A stretch of 36,878 bases of DNA from Silicimonas sp. (lineage in GTDB: Bacteria; Pseudomonadota; Alphaproteobacteria; Rhodobacterales; Rhodobacteraceae), in the NCBI GenBank assembly GCA_013002465.1, contig JABDJO010000082.1, positions 1-36,878 on the forward strand, read 5' to 3'. The notes below the pieces were generated by a model. The model had not been told where the DNA came from, ran no database searches, and saw only the letters and a list, made by a program, of their open reading frames with translations. Shown here piece by piece: positions 1-8,205 of the stretch (position 1 is its first letter; every line of letters starts with the position of its first letter). Both the position numbers and the translations under genes were made by a program.

Positions 1-577
1 ACGCTACTGCTATTTTGGTGACCATTTCGACCTGGTCAGGGTTTCGAGAGAGAAAATTAACAACCCCTGCTTCGAAACTTCCCCATATTGGGTACACACA
101 CACTCGTTACCAACAGATACAAATTAGCATATCTTATCCCCCATTAGCAATCTTGAATTTACATTTCGCAACTTGATGTGGCCCGTCGGTATTTCCGTCC
201 TGGGTGCGACAGAAGATCGCAACAATAATTTGATTTTATGCAATTTTTTCAAAAATTCTCATTTGCCGTCGACTGAGATTCGTGGGCCTGGAAACAAACA
301 TTTCACATCTTGGAAACAGCCAATTGGCAAGAAATTGGTTGGATTTGTGTAAGCGTGGGAATCGGGGAATCAGATACGTCTGACGGATTTCCACTGAATA
401 TTCGGGATTCTCTGTGCTGCTTCGGACAACATGTCAGATTGGACAAGGCGAAGTTATGTGCCGCCCTAGCGCCAAATCAGGCGAAAACACTTGTCCTGCA
501 TCAAATAACAGCTCTGAAAAGAAACTGCGGGCCGACACATGATGCCGACCCATGAACGCGCTGACACCGAAGGCGAC
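1..577. other. Intergenic / no supported gene at left edge
   Basis: I see no convincing coding sequence here. The first 300 bases are AT-rich compared with the rest of the window. The only forward ORF of note (about 310-555) needs a TTG start, has no recognisable domain and no clear ribosome-binding site. A small inverted repeat CCAATT/AATTGG (320-325 with 333-338) is present. The stretch probably holds the upstream or downstream region of a gene outside the window. Confidence 0.5.
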
Positions 578-1507
578 CTACTCGGCTGGCGTAATGGTCA
601 TTCCATCACCCACGCCCTCTGTCTCACGCGGTTTGCGCACGGCATTCGCACGGGACAGGTACAATTCGTCGTCCAAGAGTGCCGTGTGAGAAGTCTCAAG
701 ATGGCGCGCGGGGACATGCGGGAAAAGATGGTGAACCAGGTGAAAGCAGTCGTTTCGAGGAAAAAACAACCACCGCACCGCGCGCGGCGCGAGTATGTTG
801 CGTGATCCGTCAAGTTCATCATCGGTTGGCACAAGGCCCGCGTGATCCATGCAATCGGCCCAGTAGTTCAGCGTCGTAAAGATGAATACGAACGGCACAA
901 TCATCATCAGCAACCCAGTGAGCGGGGCAACTGCCGTGACAAAGGTGACGAATGCCACAAGCACGAACTGAAAGATCTGGAAGAACCGGCCATCGCGCGA
1001 CGACAGGTTCAGGCTGAGGTAATAAGGCAAGTGCCGCAGCAACAAAGGCGTGGTCAGGTGGCGCGCAACAACCGACGGTGACAACGGGTCGTGCAATCCA
1101 AGGTCCTCGATCCCTTGAAGGTCAAGGTCCTGCTCATAGTCGCCAAGGTGCGCATGATGGGACAGATGCTCGTGCCGGTACGAATCGAAAGAATTGAACA
1201 AAAGCGACGCACAAATTCGCCCTATCGTTGTGTTGTCGGCGCGGTTTTCCGAGAAGGTCGCGTGGGAACATTCGTGAATAATGTTGTTCAATCCGCGCAA
1301 TCGCGTCGCCACAAAGAGCATCAGAACTGCAACGGCAAGCCCGCCAAGGAACGTTACTTCGCCCTGTAAAACATAGTGTCCCAGCGCGATAGCACCGCCC
1401 AACTGAAGGACATAAAGTCCCAGGATCAACCAACTCGCAAGGCGTGAATGTTTCTTCATTCCCGCAAAGGCACGCGTGTACCTTCGCCGCAAATCTTTCG
1501 CAGACAT
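578..1507 (-). CDS. Membrane fatty acid desaturase family protein
   Basis: An integral-membrane di-iron desaturase/hydroxylase-fold enzyme that would use O2 and reduced ferredoxin or cytochrome to introduce a double bond or hydroxyl into an acyl chain. It has the three histidine boxes of the family: HECSH (about residue 78), HEHLSHHAH (about 112-120) and HLVHHLFPHVP (about 256). Hydrophobic helices lie before the first box and between the second and third. The start at 1507 gives 309 aa, beginning MSAKDLRR. An ATG at 1528 (with AAGG upstream) and a TTG at 1567 (with AGGA upstream) are in frame, so the N-terminus is uncertain by up to 20 residues. It is divergent from the LysR gene at 1717. 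The substrate (phospholipid acyl chain, sphingolipid or carotenoid-like) cannot be told from sequence. Confidence 0.85.
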   Translation of the reverse strand: MSAKDLRRRYTRAFAGMKKHSRLASWLILGLYVLQLGGAIALGHYVLQGEVTFLGGLAVAVLMLFVATRLRGLNNIIHECSHATFSENRADNTTIGRICASLLFNSFDSYRHEHLSHHAHLGDYEQDLDLQGIEDLGLHDPLSPSVVARHLTTPLLLRHLPYYLSLNLSSRDGRFFQIFQFVLVAFVTFVTAVAPLTGLLMMIVPFVFIFTTLNYWADCMDHAGLVPTDDELDGSRNILAPRAVRWLFFPRNDCFHLVHHLFPHVPARHLETSHTALLDDELYLSRANAVRKPRETEGVGDGMTITPAE

Positions 1508-1716
1508 AGATGAGGCCCCCCGGCGCATTTCTGCCTTATTGTTGTCATAATTCAACCAAAGTTGCAACAGTTGTCCTAATGAAAGCTTACGCCCTGTAAT
1601 GACTTCAAATCACAACATGATTTTTTTGAAACTTGGCATCTGAATTATTCTCTTGATTTCCGGCACACACTTCGAAATGTAATATAAGGCGACCTAATGT
1701 CGCAGGAGTTTTACTA

Positions 1717-2634
1717 ATGGACTATGATTACGACTCGCTTGTTGTCCTTGCTGCAGTCGTGCGGACGGGCAGCTTTGAATCGGCAGCCCATTCGCTGAAT
1801 GTGACGCAATCGGCGGTCAGTCAGCGCATCAAACAGCTTGAAGAAAAGGTCGGGTCCATTCTGATTCAGCGCGGTCGCCCATGCGTTGCCACCGATGATG
1901 GGTTGCTTTTGTGTCAGCACGTCGAGCAGGTTGCCTTGCTGCAGCACGAACTTGCCGACAAGCTGGCCGCGCGCGGCGATGGCTCCAGTGCGGCCGCTAT
2001 AGGCATTCGGATCGCCGTGAACAGCGATAGCCTTGCAACCTGGTTCCCCGAAGTCATCGAGCTTGCAGCAACGGAACTGAACCTGAGGCTGGAGATCATT
2101 CCCGACGATCAGGAATTTACCGAAGAACGCCTGCGTTCCGGCGATGCCCTGGCTATTGTAACGTCCAACAACAAACCCATTCCGGGCTGTCGTTCGGTTC
2201 CATTGGGGTCGATGAATTATATGGCCGTGGCCACGCCCGGTTATGTGAAAACCCATCTGGAAGGCGGCGTGAACGCCCTGAGCGTGTCAAAAGCCCCCTC
2301 CATCCAGTTCGACCGCAAAGATACCCTACCCCAGCAATGGATGATGCTTGCGTTTGGCGGCACCAGCAAACTCTCTTCGCATTTCATACCATCCTACGAA
2401 GGTCATCTTCTGGCCTGTCGGCGCGGCATCGGTTGGGCGATGATGCCGTCGGTTACTGTCCAGCCATTGGTCGAAAGCGGTCATCTGGTGGAACTGGTGC
2501 CCGATGTGAAGGTGCGCACGCCGCTCCATTGGCAATCCAGGTCGCAGTCCAGCAATATCCTGAATCGATTGTCCGAGTTCGTTTCCGACATCGCGGACAA
2601 CACACTCGCCCCTGTCGAGGTCGAAACCGCCTGA
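1717..2634 (+). CDS. LysR-family transcriptional regulator, ArgP/LysG-like
   Basis: A cytoplasmic DNA-binding regulator of 305 aa. The N-terminal winged helix-turn-helix (residues about 5-65) contains SAVSQRIKQLEE, the ArgP (IciA/LysG) signature form of the recognition helix, followed by an effector-binding domain. ArgP-like proteins normally respond to basic amino acids and control export or arginine/lysine genes. Here no lysE/argO exporter is adjacent; the divergent neighbour is a desaturase, so the target is open. The ATG has a good ribosome-binding site (CAGGAG, 1703-1708). A small perfect inverted repeat, GCGAC-CTAAT-GTCGC (1689-1703), lies just before it and could be an autoregulatory site or an RNA hairpin close to the SD. 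The ArgP subgroup is inferred from the N-terminal motif; LysR family membership is certain. Confidence 0.88.
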   Translation: MDYDYDSLVVLAAVVRTGSFESAAHSLNVTQSAVSQRIKQLEEKVGSILIQRGRPCVATDDGLLLCQHVEQVALLQHELADKLAARGDGSSAAAIGIRIAVNSDSLATWFPEVIELAATELNLRLEIIPDDQEFTEERLRSGDALAIVTSNNKPIPGCRSVPLGSMNYMAVATPGYVKTHLEGGVNALSVSKAPSIQFDRKDTLPQQWMMLAFGGTSKLSSHFIPSYEGHLLACRRGIGWAMMPSVTVQPLVESGHLVELVPDVKVRTPLHWQSRSQSSNILNRLSEFVSDIADNTLAPVEVETA

Positions 2635-2782
2635 AAACTGCCACTGGCGTCCTCATTTTCTATGTTCTCGTTTCCGGCGCAGACTATCTGCGTTGGTGTG
2701 TCCCCAAGCCGAAACGCCAGCGTGTTGTTTCCGGGCAGATTGTGGGCGTGCCTCCGCGCGGTCGTCACTAAATCGGTTGCCA

Positions 2783-2813
2783 TTTTGGCGGGTTCGGATT
2801 GAACTCGCCAAAA
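2783..2813 (+). other. Hairpin overlapping the metallophosphoesterase start codon
   Basis: TTTTGGCG (2783-2790) is the exact reverse complement of CGCCAAAA (2806-2813). The inner arms GGTTC (2791-2795) and GAACT (2801-2805) extend the pairing with one G-U, leaving a 5-nt loop (2796-2800). The 13-bp stem ends on the A of the ATG at 2813. No Shine-Dalgarno sequence is visible upstream. It may be a translational control element, or a terminator-like fold for the gene before it. Confidence 0.55.
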
Positions 2814-3553
2814 TGACCCTTGCCGTAATCAGCGATATTCACGGAAATATCTCTGCGCTGGACGCTGTGCTGGACGATATTGCGCGTCGTGACATTTCTC
2901 GGATTGTGAACCTTGGTGACAGCCTCAGCGGTCCTTTTGATGCGCCTGCGACAGCCGATCGGCTGATCGCGCTTGATTTGCCCACGGTCCGAGGCAACCA
3001 CGACCGGCAGCTTTACGACCGCCGGCCTGATCAGATGGGGCTTTGGGAAAGCTGGGCCATTGACGATCTGTCGCAGGCGCACCTTGCCTGGCTAAAAGAT
3101 GCCCCTTTGAACCTGGTCTTGGACGATGCGTTCCTGTGCCATGGCACCCCGGGGAAAGACGATGAAAACTGGTTGGACAAGCGCGGCCCGATGGACAGGC
3201 TGGTGCCGCGCGATCTGGCCGAAATTCTGCCAAATGCCCAAGGAATTGCTCAGGACCTGATCCTGTGCGGTCACACCCATACGCCACGCATCGTGCGATT
3301 GCCGGGCGGAAAAACCATCGTGAACCCCGGTTCTGTGGGTTGTCCGGCCTATCTGGATACCAGGATGAAGCCGGAATTCGTGCATCAGACCGGTGCCCCG
3401 GATGCCCGGTATGCCATTGTGGAACGCCGAGGGGGCCAGTGGGCGGCTGATTTGATCGCCGCCCCTTATGATCCCGAGCCTATGGCCAAGCTGGCCCGCC
3501 AGAAGAACGCCGATAGCTGGGCCCAGGCCATCACAACAGGATGGTTCGCCTGA
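2813..3553 (+). CDS. Metallophosphoesterase (calcineurin-like, YfcE/MJ0936 type)
   Basis: A cytosolic two-metal phosphoesterase of 246 aa. The start MTLAVISDIHGN places the DxHGN metal motif at residues 8-12, as is normal for this family. LGDS, RGNHD and GHTHTPR follow in order, which completes the metal-binding and catalytic set; NPGSVG near the C-terminus is typical of the UDP-2,3-diacylglucosamine/YfcE-like group. The physiological substrate is unknown. An upstream in-frame start (2693) would add 40 residues without homology, and those codons overlap an inverted repeat, so the internal ATG is preferred. It follows the LysR gene on the same strand after about 180 bp and converges on the DUF6476 gene. 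Confidence 0.88.
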   Translation: MTLAVISDIHGNISALDAVLDDIARRDISRIVNLGDSLSGPFDAPATADRLIALDLPTVRGNHDRQLYDRRPDQMGLWESWAIDDLSQAHLAWLKDAPLNLVLDDAFLCHGTPGKDDENWLDKRGPMDRLVPRDLAEILPNAQGIAQDLILCGHTHTPRIVRLPGGKTIVNPGSVGCPAYLDTRMKPEFVHQTGAPDARYAIVERRGGQWAADLIAAPYDPEPMAKLARQKNADSWAQAITTGWFA

Positions 3554-3563
3554 CGTCGGGCGC

Positions 3564-3582
3564 GTGTCTCAATATGGGACAC
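3564..3582. terminator. Possible bidirectional hairpin between convergent genes
   Basis: GTGTCTC (3564-3570) pairs with GGGACAC (3576-3582) around an AATAT loop, seven pairs including one G-T. It lies in the 36-bp gap between the convergent metallophosphoesterase and DUF6476 genes. There is no T-run on either side, so termination is only suggested. Confidence 0.35.
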
Positions 3583-3589
3583 TCAGCCC

Positions 3590-3889
3590 TTACTGGGGCG
3601 TGATGACGATCCGTTGGCGCAGATTGCCCGTCACCCGGCTATAGATCAGGATCTCGTCCGTTTTGGTGACCACGGCAAACCAATTGTCGCCCTGTGTAAA
3701 GGCGGCGGCCTCGGTGCCATCGGGCAAAGCGATGGAATCGGGCAACTCGACCTGCCCCATCTCGCTGAAGCGCATGACAAAAAGCGCAACGATGGTTAGA
3801 AACCCAAGGATCATGGTTGCGGTCAGTACCGTCACCAACACCTTAAGATACTTCAGCGTCCTTTCGTCCGGAGCCTGTCCTTCGTCCAT
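3590..3889 (-). CDS. DUF6476 family small membrane protein
   Basis: A 99-aa protein with a charged N-terminus (MDEGQAPDERTLKYLK), one long hydrophobic helix (about residues 17-40) and a soluble C-terminal half containing a WFAVVT...EILIY pattern. This layout matches the DUF6476 proteins of Rhodobacterales, which have no known function. The helix implies one inner-membrane anchor with the C-terminal domain probably periplasmic. The ATG at 3889 overlaps the ATG of the divergent pseudouridine synthase (CATG at 3887-3890). An alternative ATG at 3898 would add three residues. Longer readings run antisense through the neighbour and are not credible. Confidence 0.75.
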   Translation of the reverse strand: MDEGQAPDERTLKYLKVLVTVLTATMILGFLTIVALFVMRFSEMGQVELPDSIALPDGTEAAAFTQGDNWFAVVTKTDEILIYSRVTGNLRQRIVITPQ

Positions 3890-4898
3890 GTCCCGCATTG
3901 TCCTGGTCACGATCGGCGCCAACCCGCCGCCGCGCCTTGATAAGGCGCTTGCCCGCGATGTGCCAGAGGCGGCGCATCTGTCGCGCTCGCGGCTGGCGCG
4001 GTTGCTGGCGGAAGGGGCCGTTTGTCGCAATGGAACAGCCATCACCGACGCAAAGGCAAAACCTTCCGAAGGCGATACGTATGAGATCACGGTCCAGGAC
4101 GCCACGGAACCCGATATCCTTCCGGAAAACATACCCTTGGAAGTCGTGTACGAAGACGACGATCTGATCGTCATCGACAAGCCCGCCGGTATGGTCGTTC
4201 ACCCCGCCCCGGGTTCGCCAAGCGGTACTTTGGTGAATGCGCTTCTGCATCACTTTGGCGGTTCACTGTCGGGTGTGGGTGGCGAAAAGCGCCCGGGGAT
4301 CGTTCATCGTATCGACAAGGACACATCGGGGCTGTTGGTTGTGGCCAAATCCGACGCAGCCCATCACGGCCTTGCCGCCCAGTTTGCCCGCCATAGTGTC
4401 GAAAGAAGTTACCTTGCGCTATGCCATGGCGCGCCCCACATCGGCGATCCGCGACTTGCCGGACTTCGTGGCGTCAGTTTCGAATCCGGCGGCACGATCA
4501 AGATCACAACCCAGCTTGCCCGTCACAAAACCGACCGACAAAAGCAGGCAGTTTTGTTACAAGGCGGTCGGCACGCCGTCACCCGGCTTCGGGTTATTGA
4601 AACATTTAACGGTCATGCGGCACTTGTTCGTTGCAACCTTGAAACAGGGCGGACCCATCAGATCAGGGTCCATATGGCCTATATCGGCCATGCCCTGATT
4701 GGTGATCCGACCTATGGTGGACGCCGGAAACTGCCCCTGAGCATTCCGGGGGCGGATGCCGGAAATACCTATGAAGGTCAGGCACTTCACGCCGAGACTT
4801 TAGGCTTTGTACATCCGGTCTCCAATACCACTCTGCGCCTTGAAAGCCCCCTGCCGCCGAGGTTTTCGGCGCTTCTTGACCAGCTACGCGATATGTGA
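3888..4898 (+). CDS. rluD: RluA-family 23S rRNA pseudouridine synthase (RluD-like)
   Basis: Isomerises specific uridines in 23S rRNA to pseudouridine in the cytosol. The 336-aa protein has an N-terminal S4 RNA-binding domain (PRLDKALARD to about residue 68). The RluA catalytic domain has IDKPAGMVVHP (about 96-106) and the active-site motif HRIDKDTSGLLVV (140-152) with catalytic Asp143. GRTHQIRVHM (RNA-binding motif III) lies in the C-terminal third. The length and S4 domain fit RluD/RluC; RluD (helix 69 uridines) is favoured but not proven. Its start codon overlaps that of the divergent DUF6476 gene, and no good SD is visible. The rluD-rpoH neighbourhood is, from memory, common in Rhodobacterales. 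Confidence 0.85.
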   Translation: MSRIVLVTIGANPPPRLDKALARDVPEAAHLSRSRLARLLAEGAVCRNGTAITDAKAKPSEGDTYEITVQDATEPDILPENIPLEVVYEDDDLIVIDKPAGMVVHPAPGSPSGTLVNALLHHFGGSLSGVGGEKRPGIVHRIDKDTSGLLVVAKSDAAHHGLAAQFARHSVERSYLALCHGAPHIGDPRLAGLRGVSFESGGTIKITTQLARHKTDRQKQAVLLQGGRHAVTRLRVIETFNGHAALVRCNLETGRTHQIRVHMAYIGHALIGDPTYGGRRKLPLSIPGADAGNTYEGQALHAETLGFVHPVSNTTLRLESPLPPRFSALLDQLRDM

Positions 4899-5039
4899 GA
4901 TTATGCACAGAAGACGGTCAATTCATGAACCGTTGTGCACAAAACCGTGAGCGCACAGGCCTGTGAGTGGAACCCACCGCGCGCCTCGTTCATATTTTCT
5001 TCATCACATCGCAGGTACGAAAATTCTTGCCTGTAAGTC

Positions 5040-5069
5040 TTGAACTGAACTGAATGGTTCACCAAATAT
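5040..5069 (+). promoter_or_regulatory. Candidate promoter upstream of rpoH
   Basis: TTGAAC (5040-5045) is followed after 18 bp by AAATAT (5064-5069), about 43 bp before the rpoH ATG. The CTTGAA form of the -35 could also be read by RpoH-type sigma, which would fit autoregulation. This is a visual match only. Confidence 0.3.
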
Positions 5070-5112
5070 GTTAAGCGTCGCAACATTGACGCTGACAGGG
5101 AAAACGGAGCAA

Positions 5113-6009
5113 ATGGCAAATTATTCTACTCTTCCGGCACCGACACCCGAGGGCGGACTTAACCGTTACCTTCAGGAGATCCGGAAATTCCCCATGCTTG
5201 AAAAAGAAGAGGAATACATGCTCGCCAAACGGTGGGTCGAGGATCAGGATACGGAAGCCGCTCACAAGATGGTCACGTCACACCTGCGTCTCGCAGCCAA
5301 GATCGCCATGGGTTATCGCGGTTATGGCCTGCCCCAGGCCGAGGTGATTTCTGAAGCCAATGTGGGCCTCATGCAGGCCGTGAAGCGGTTTGATCCCGAA
5401 AAAGGCTTCCGCCTGGCAACCTATGCCATGTGGTGGATTCGCGCCTCGATCCAGGAATATATCCTGCGATCCTGGAGCCTCGTGAAGCTTGGTACGACGT
5501 CCGCTCAGAAAAAGCTGTTCTTCAACCTGCGCAAGGCCAAGGCCCGCATCGGTGCGCTGGAAGACGGCGACTTGCGCCCCGAACACGTGGCCAGGATCGC
5601 TCATGATCTAAGCGTGACCGAGGAAGAAGTCATCTCGATGAACCGGCGTATGTCGGGCGGGGATGCATCGCTGAATGCCACGATCTCGGCCGATGGCGAG
5701 GGTGCTGCCCAGTGGCAGGACTGGCTGGAAGACGAAGATGCCGACCAGGCCAGCGATTACGCTGAAAAGGACGAACTGGACATCCGGCGCGAGTTGATGG
5801 CCGAAGCCATGGACGTCTTGAACGAGCGCGAGCAGGATATCCTGACGCAGCGCCGCCTGATGGACAATCCAGTGACCCTGGAAGAGCTTTCCGGCCAGTA
5901 CAACGTCAGCCGCGAGCGCATCCGCCAGATCGAGGTCCGCGCCTTTGAAAAGCTGCAGAAAAAGATGCAGGACTTGGCAAAGGCCAAGGGAATGCTAGAA
6001 TCTGCCTAA
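5113..6009 (+). CDS. rpoH: RNA polymerase sigma factor RpoH (sigma-32)
   Basis: The alternative sigma factor that directs core RNA polymerase to heat-shock and related stress promoters. The 298-aa protein begins MANYSTLPAP, the usual alphaproteobacterial start. It has region 1.2/2.1 (NRYLQEIRKFPML), region 2.2-2.4 with RLATYAMWWIRASIQEYIL (about residues 100-118), the RpoH box QKKLFFNLR (132-140) and a region 4 helix-turn-helix (LEELSGQYNVSRERIRQIE). The ATG at 5113 has CGGAG just upstream; an earlier in-frame ATG (5068) would add 15 non-conserved residues. The sequence resembles the RpoH-I rather than RpoH-II type. Transcription ends at the strong terminator after 6030. Confidence 0.95.
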   Translation: MANYSTLPAPTPEGGLNRYLQEIRKFPMLEKEEEYMLAKRWVEDQDTEAAHKMVTSHLRLAAKIAMGYRGYGLPQAEVISEANVGLMQAVKRFDPEKGFRLATYAMWWIRASIQEYILRSWSLVKLGTTSAQKKLFFNLRKAKARIGALEDGDLRPEHVARIAHDLSVTEEEVISMNRRMSGGDASLNATISADGEGAAQWQDWLEDEDADQASDYAEKDELDIRRELMAEAMDVLNEREQDILTQRRLMDNPVTLEELSGQYNVSRERIRQIEVRAFEKLQKKMQDLAKAKGMLESA

Positions 6010-6030
6010 CGATTGACCGCACGGGGATCA

Positions 6031-6070
6031 TGGGCCGTTGGCAGAGATGCCAGCGGCCCAACCTTTTTTT
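6031..6070 (+). terminator. Rho-independent terminator of rpoH
   Basis: TGGGCCG (6031-6037) pairs with CGGCCCA (6054-6060), then a T-G wobble, then TGGCA/TGCCA, around a GAGA loop (6044-6047). The 13-pair stem is followed by seven T residues (6064-6070), 22 bp after the rpoH stop codon. Confidence 0.88.
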
Positions 6071-6108
6071 GCGTCGCAGAATGGGTCCTTGATCGGTCGG
6101 ACTGTGCT

Positions 6109-7236
6109 TCAAAGATCCTGATGATATTCCTCGGCAAGCGACACAAGAACGGCCCGCATCGCCGCATCATTGTCACCCAGGCGGTCCTTTTCTGACTTGT
6201 GAATGGCGCGCTGACGAATGGCTGAATTGCCTTGGACAAGAATATCCCTCGCCGCGTTCACTTCGTCGACGCAGTTCAGCGCCTCGGCATCTTCGGCCAG
6301 AAGCTCTAGCAGTTCGTCCAGCAACCTATCGAAAGGCACGACTTCGTCCATTCCAAAGTCGATCAGCCCTTCCGATACGCCATAGCGTTGCGCACGCCAC
6401 CGATTTTCACCGACCAGAAAATGATCATAGATGCGCCACCGCTGGTTTTTCACCCTTAACCGCCACAACATCCGCATCAGGCATTGATTGAGGGCCGCGA
6501 TAGACAGCGCATGTTCAAGTCGCGGCGACAGATCGCAAATTCGCGTCTCCAGCGTGGGAAAGCGGTCCGAGGGCCTCAGATCCCACCAGATCTTGGTAGC
6601 ATCCTCGATGGCGCCCGTGTTCACGATTGCATCGACCGAGCGTTTATAGCTGCCAAATCCCTCAAGCCGGGGTGGCAAGCCAGTCCGCGGCAGATTGTCG
6701 AATACCGTCAGGCGATAGCTGGCAAGTCCTGTATCTTCGCCCTGCCAGAACGGCGAGGAACACGACAAGGCCAATAGATGCGGCAGAAAGTACCCGGCCT
6801 GGTTCATAAGGTCGATCCTGAGGTCGTCGTCCTCGATCCCGACATGTACGTGACACCCCGAGATCAGCATCCGCCGTACAACCCCCGCCAAATCGTGCTC
6901 CAGCGTGTTATAGCGTTCCTTGTCGGTGTGGCTTTGGTCTTTCCAGTCCGCCGTCGGGTGCGACGAAACCGCCAAAGGCACCAGGCCATGCTGACCTGCA
7001 ACCTCTGATACCGTCGCACGCAAGCGCTTCAGATCGTCCCGTGCATCGCCGATGGTCTGGCACACACGCGTCCCGACTTCGACCTGACATTTCAGGAATT
7101 CGGGCGAAACCTGATCCCCAAGAGCCGCGACGCAATCGTCCATCAGGGCTTTCGGAGCTTCAGCCAGATCGTAGGTGTCCTGATGGACAAGAAGGTATTC
7201 CTCCTCGATCCCCATCGTGAAACTTGGTGTGATCAA
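6109..7236 (-). CDS. Carboxylate-amine ligase, YbdK / glutamate-cysteine ligase 2 family
   Basis: An ATP-grasp-like GCS2-family enzyme of 375 aa. Family members have weak glutamate-cysteine ligase activity or unknown carboxylate-amine ligase activity, and the real substrate is not established. The N-terminal motif [12 protein letters not shown], the central [10 protein letters not shown] metal/ATP-site segment and [10 protein letters not shown] match YbdK proteins in position and length. The TTG start at 7236 (MITPSFTMG) is chosen because GGGGAGGG ends five bases before it and homologues carry residues before the GIEEEY motif. An internal ATG at 7215 would trim this conserved segment. It converges on rpoH and lies downstream of the petC terminator, so it is likely a single-gene unit. 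Confidence 0.85.
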   Translation of the reverse strand: MITPSFTMGIEEEYLLVHQDTYDLAEAPKALMDDCVAALGDQVSPEFLKCQVEVGTRVCQTIGDARDDLKRLRATVSEVAGQHGLVPLAVSSHPTADWKDQSHTDKERYNTLEHDLAGVVRRMLISGCHVHVGIEDDDLRIDLMNQAGYFLPHLLALSCSSPFWQGEDTGLASYRLTVFDNLPRTGLPPRLEGFGSYKRSVDAIVNTGAIEDATKIWWDLRPSDRFPTLETRICDLSPRLEHALSIAALNQCLMRMLWRLRVKNQRWRIYDHFLVGENRWRAQRYGVSEGLIDFGMDEVVPFDRLLDELLELLAEDAEALNCVDEVNAARDILVQGNSAIRQRAIHKSEKDRLGDNDAAMRAVLVSLAEEYHQDL

Positions 7237-7285
7237 CGCAACCCTCCCCTTTTGTCAAACAAAGCAAAAGGCGAGCGGAACAGCA

Positions 7286-7324
7286 AGAAAAAGCGCCGCT
7301 CGGTCCCACGAACGGCGCTTTTTT
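7286..7324 (-). terminator. Rho-independent terminator of petABC
   Basis: AAGCGCCG (7291-7298) is the exact reverse complement of CGGCGCTT (7313-7320), extended by A-T pairs on both ends. Read leftward the stem is followed by five T residues. It lies 19 bp after the petC stop codon. Runs of A and T on both sides would let it work in both directions. Confidence 0.88.
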
Positions 7325-7342
7325 CTGTTTTAGGTAAGTGCC

Positions 7343-8191
7343 TTAAGCGTCGGGGCCCTTGCGGTGCTTGATCGCGGCCCAGATGCTCTTGTTGGTCAGG
7401 TACAAAAGAACGCTCAGCACAACCAGGAAGACCACAGCGACAAAGCCCGCTTCCTTGCGCGCGTTCATCTTCGGCTCGGCGGCCCACATCAGGAAGGCGG
7501 CCACGTCCTGCGACATCGCTTCGACATCGGCGGGCGCGTGATCGGCAAATTCGATCAAGTCATCCTCAAGCGGCGGCGCCATGGCGATCCAGGACCCTTC
7601 CACTTTGGAATGACCGTGATCGTCCTTGCACTCATCGGGGATACCACCGGCGGTGAAGGCAGTGTTGTAGAAGCCCTCGAAATCCTCCGGCGCACAGGCC
7701 GGCGGGTCTTCATAGGATGACAGAAGCGTCGCAATGTACTCCGGGCCACCCATGCCACGGAAGAACTGGTTGATGCCCAATCCGTAGGGCCCGTGAAACC
7801 CGGCCCGGGCCTTCGCCATCATCGACAGGTCGGGGGCGTTTTCCAGGGCAGAGTCCGGGAAGTGGTCGGTTGGCTTGGCGGGGCGGAAATCGTCGATTTC
7901 GGCGTCAAAGACCTCGTAGAATTCGGAGTAGGCGCGCACCTGGTCGTCGGGCAGATGTGGACCGCCCTCGTCGCCAAGGGTCCGCAGGGGCACGTACTTC
8001 AGGCCGTGGCACGCCGCGCAGACCTCGGTATAGATTTGCAGGCCACGCTGAAGCTGCATCTGGTCGTAGGACCCGAACGGGCCCTCGAACGAGAACTTGA
8101 AATCATGCACATGACCACCGCCACCTGCCGCCAGGGCGGGCGAGGCAAGTCCAAGTGCGGCGATTGCGGAAAGTGTGATCTTACGGATCAT
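7343..8191 (-). CDS. petC: Cytochrome c1 of the bc1 complex
   Basis: The membrane-anchored c-type haem subunit of ubiquinol:cytochrome c reductase; it passes electrons from the Rieske protein to cytochrome c on the periplasmic side. The 282-aa precursor has a Sec signal peptide ([15 protein letters not shown]...ALA), the haem motif CAACH (58-62), the axial methionine in MAPPL (Met204), two cysteines (about 166 and 188) that may form the disulfide known in Rhodobacter, and a C-terminal membrane anchor (about 248-266). The start at 8191 is chosen for its AAAGGA ribosome-binding site and normal signal peptide. An alternative ATG at 8209 overlaps the petB stop as ATGA and would add six residues. 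Last gene of petABC. Confidence 0.93.
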   Translation of the reverse strand: MIRKITLSAIAALGLASPALAAGGGGHVHDFKFSFEGPFGSYDQMQLQRGLQIYTEVCAACHGLKYVPLRTLGDEGGPHLPDDQVRAYSEFYEVFDAEIDDFRPAKPTDHFPDSALENAPDLSMMAKARAGFHGPYGLGINQFFRGMGGPEYIATLLSSYEDPPACAPEDFEGFYNTAFTAGGIPDECKDDHGHSKVEGSWIAMAPPLEDDLIEFADHAPADVEAMSQDVAAFLMWAAEPKMNARKEAGFVAVVFLVVLSVLLYLTNKSIWAAIKHRKGPDA

Positions 8192-8205
8192 TGTCGTTGT
8201 TCCTT

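Noticed and set aside
310..555. 81-aa forward ORF at the left edge
   Set aside because: TTG start without a ribosome-binding site, no domain, AT-rich surroundings and a composition unlike the neighbouring genes.
4904..4941. Hairpin ACGGTCA/TGAACCGT between the RluD-like gene and rpoH
   Set aside because: The stem has a bulge and no T-run, so it is not a convincing terminator.
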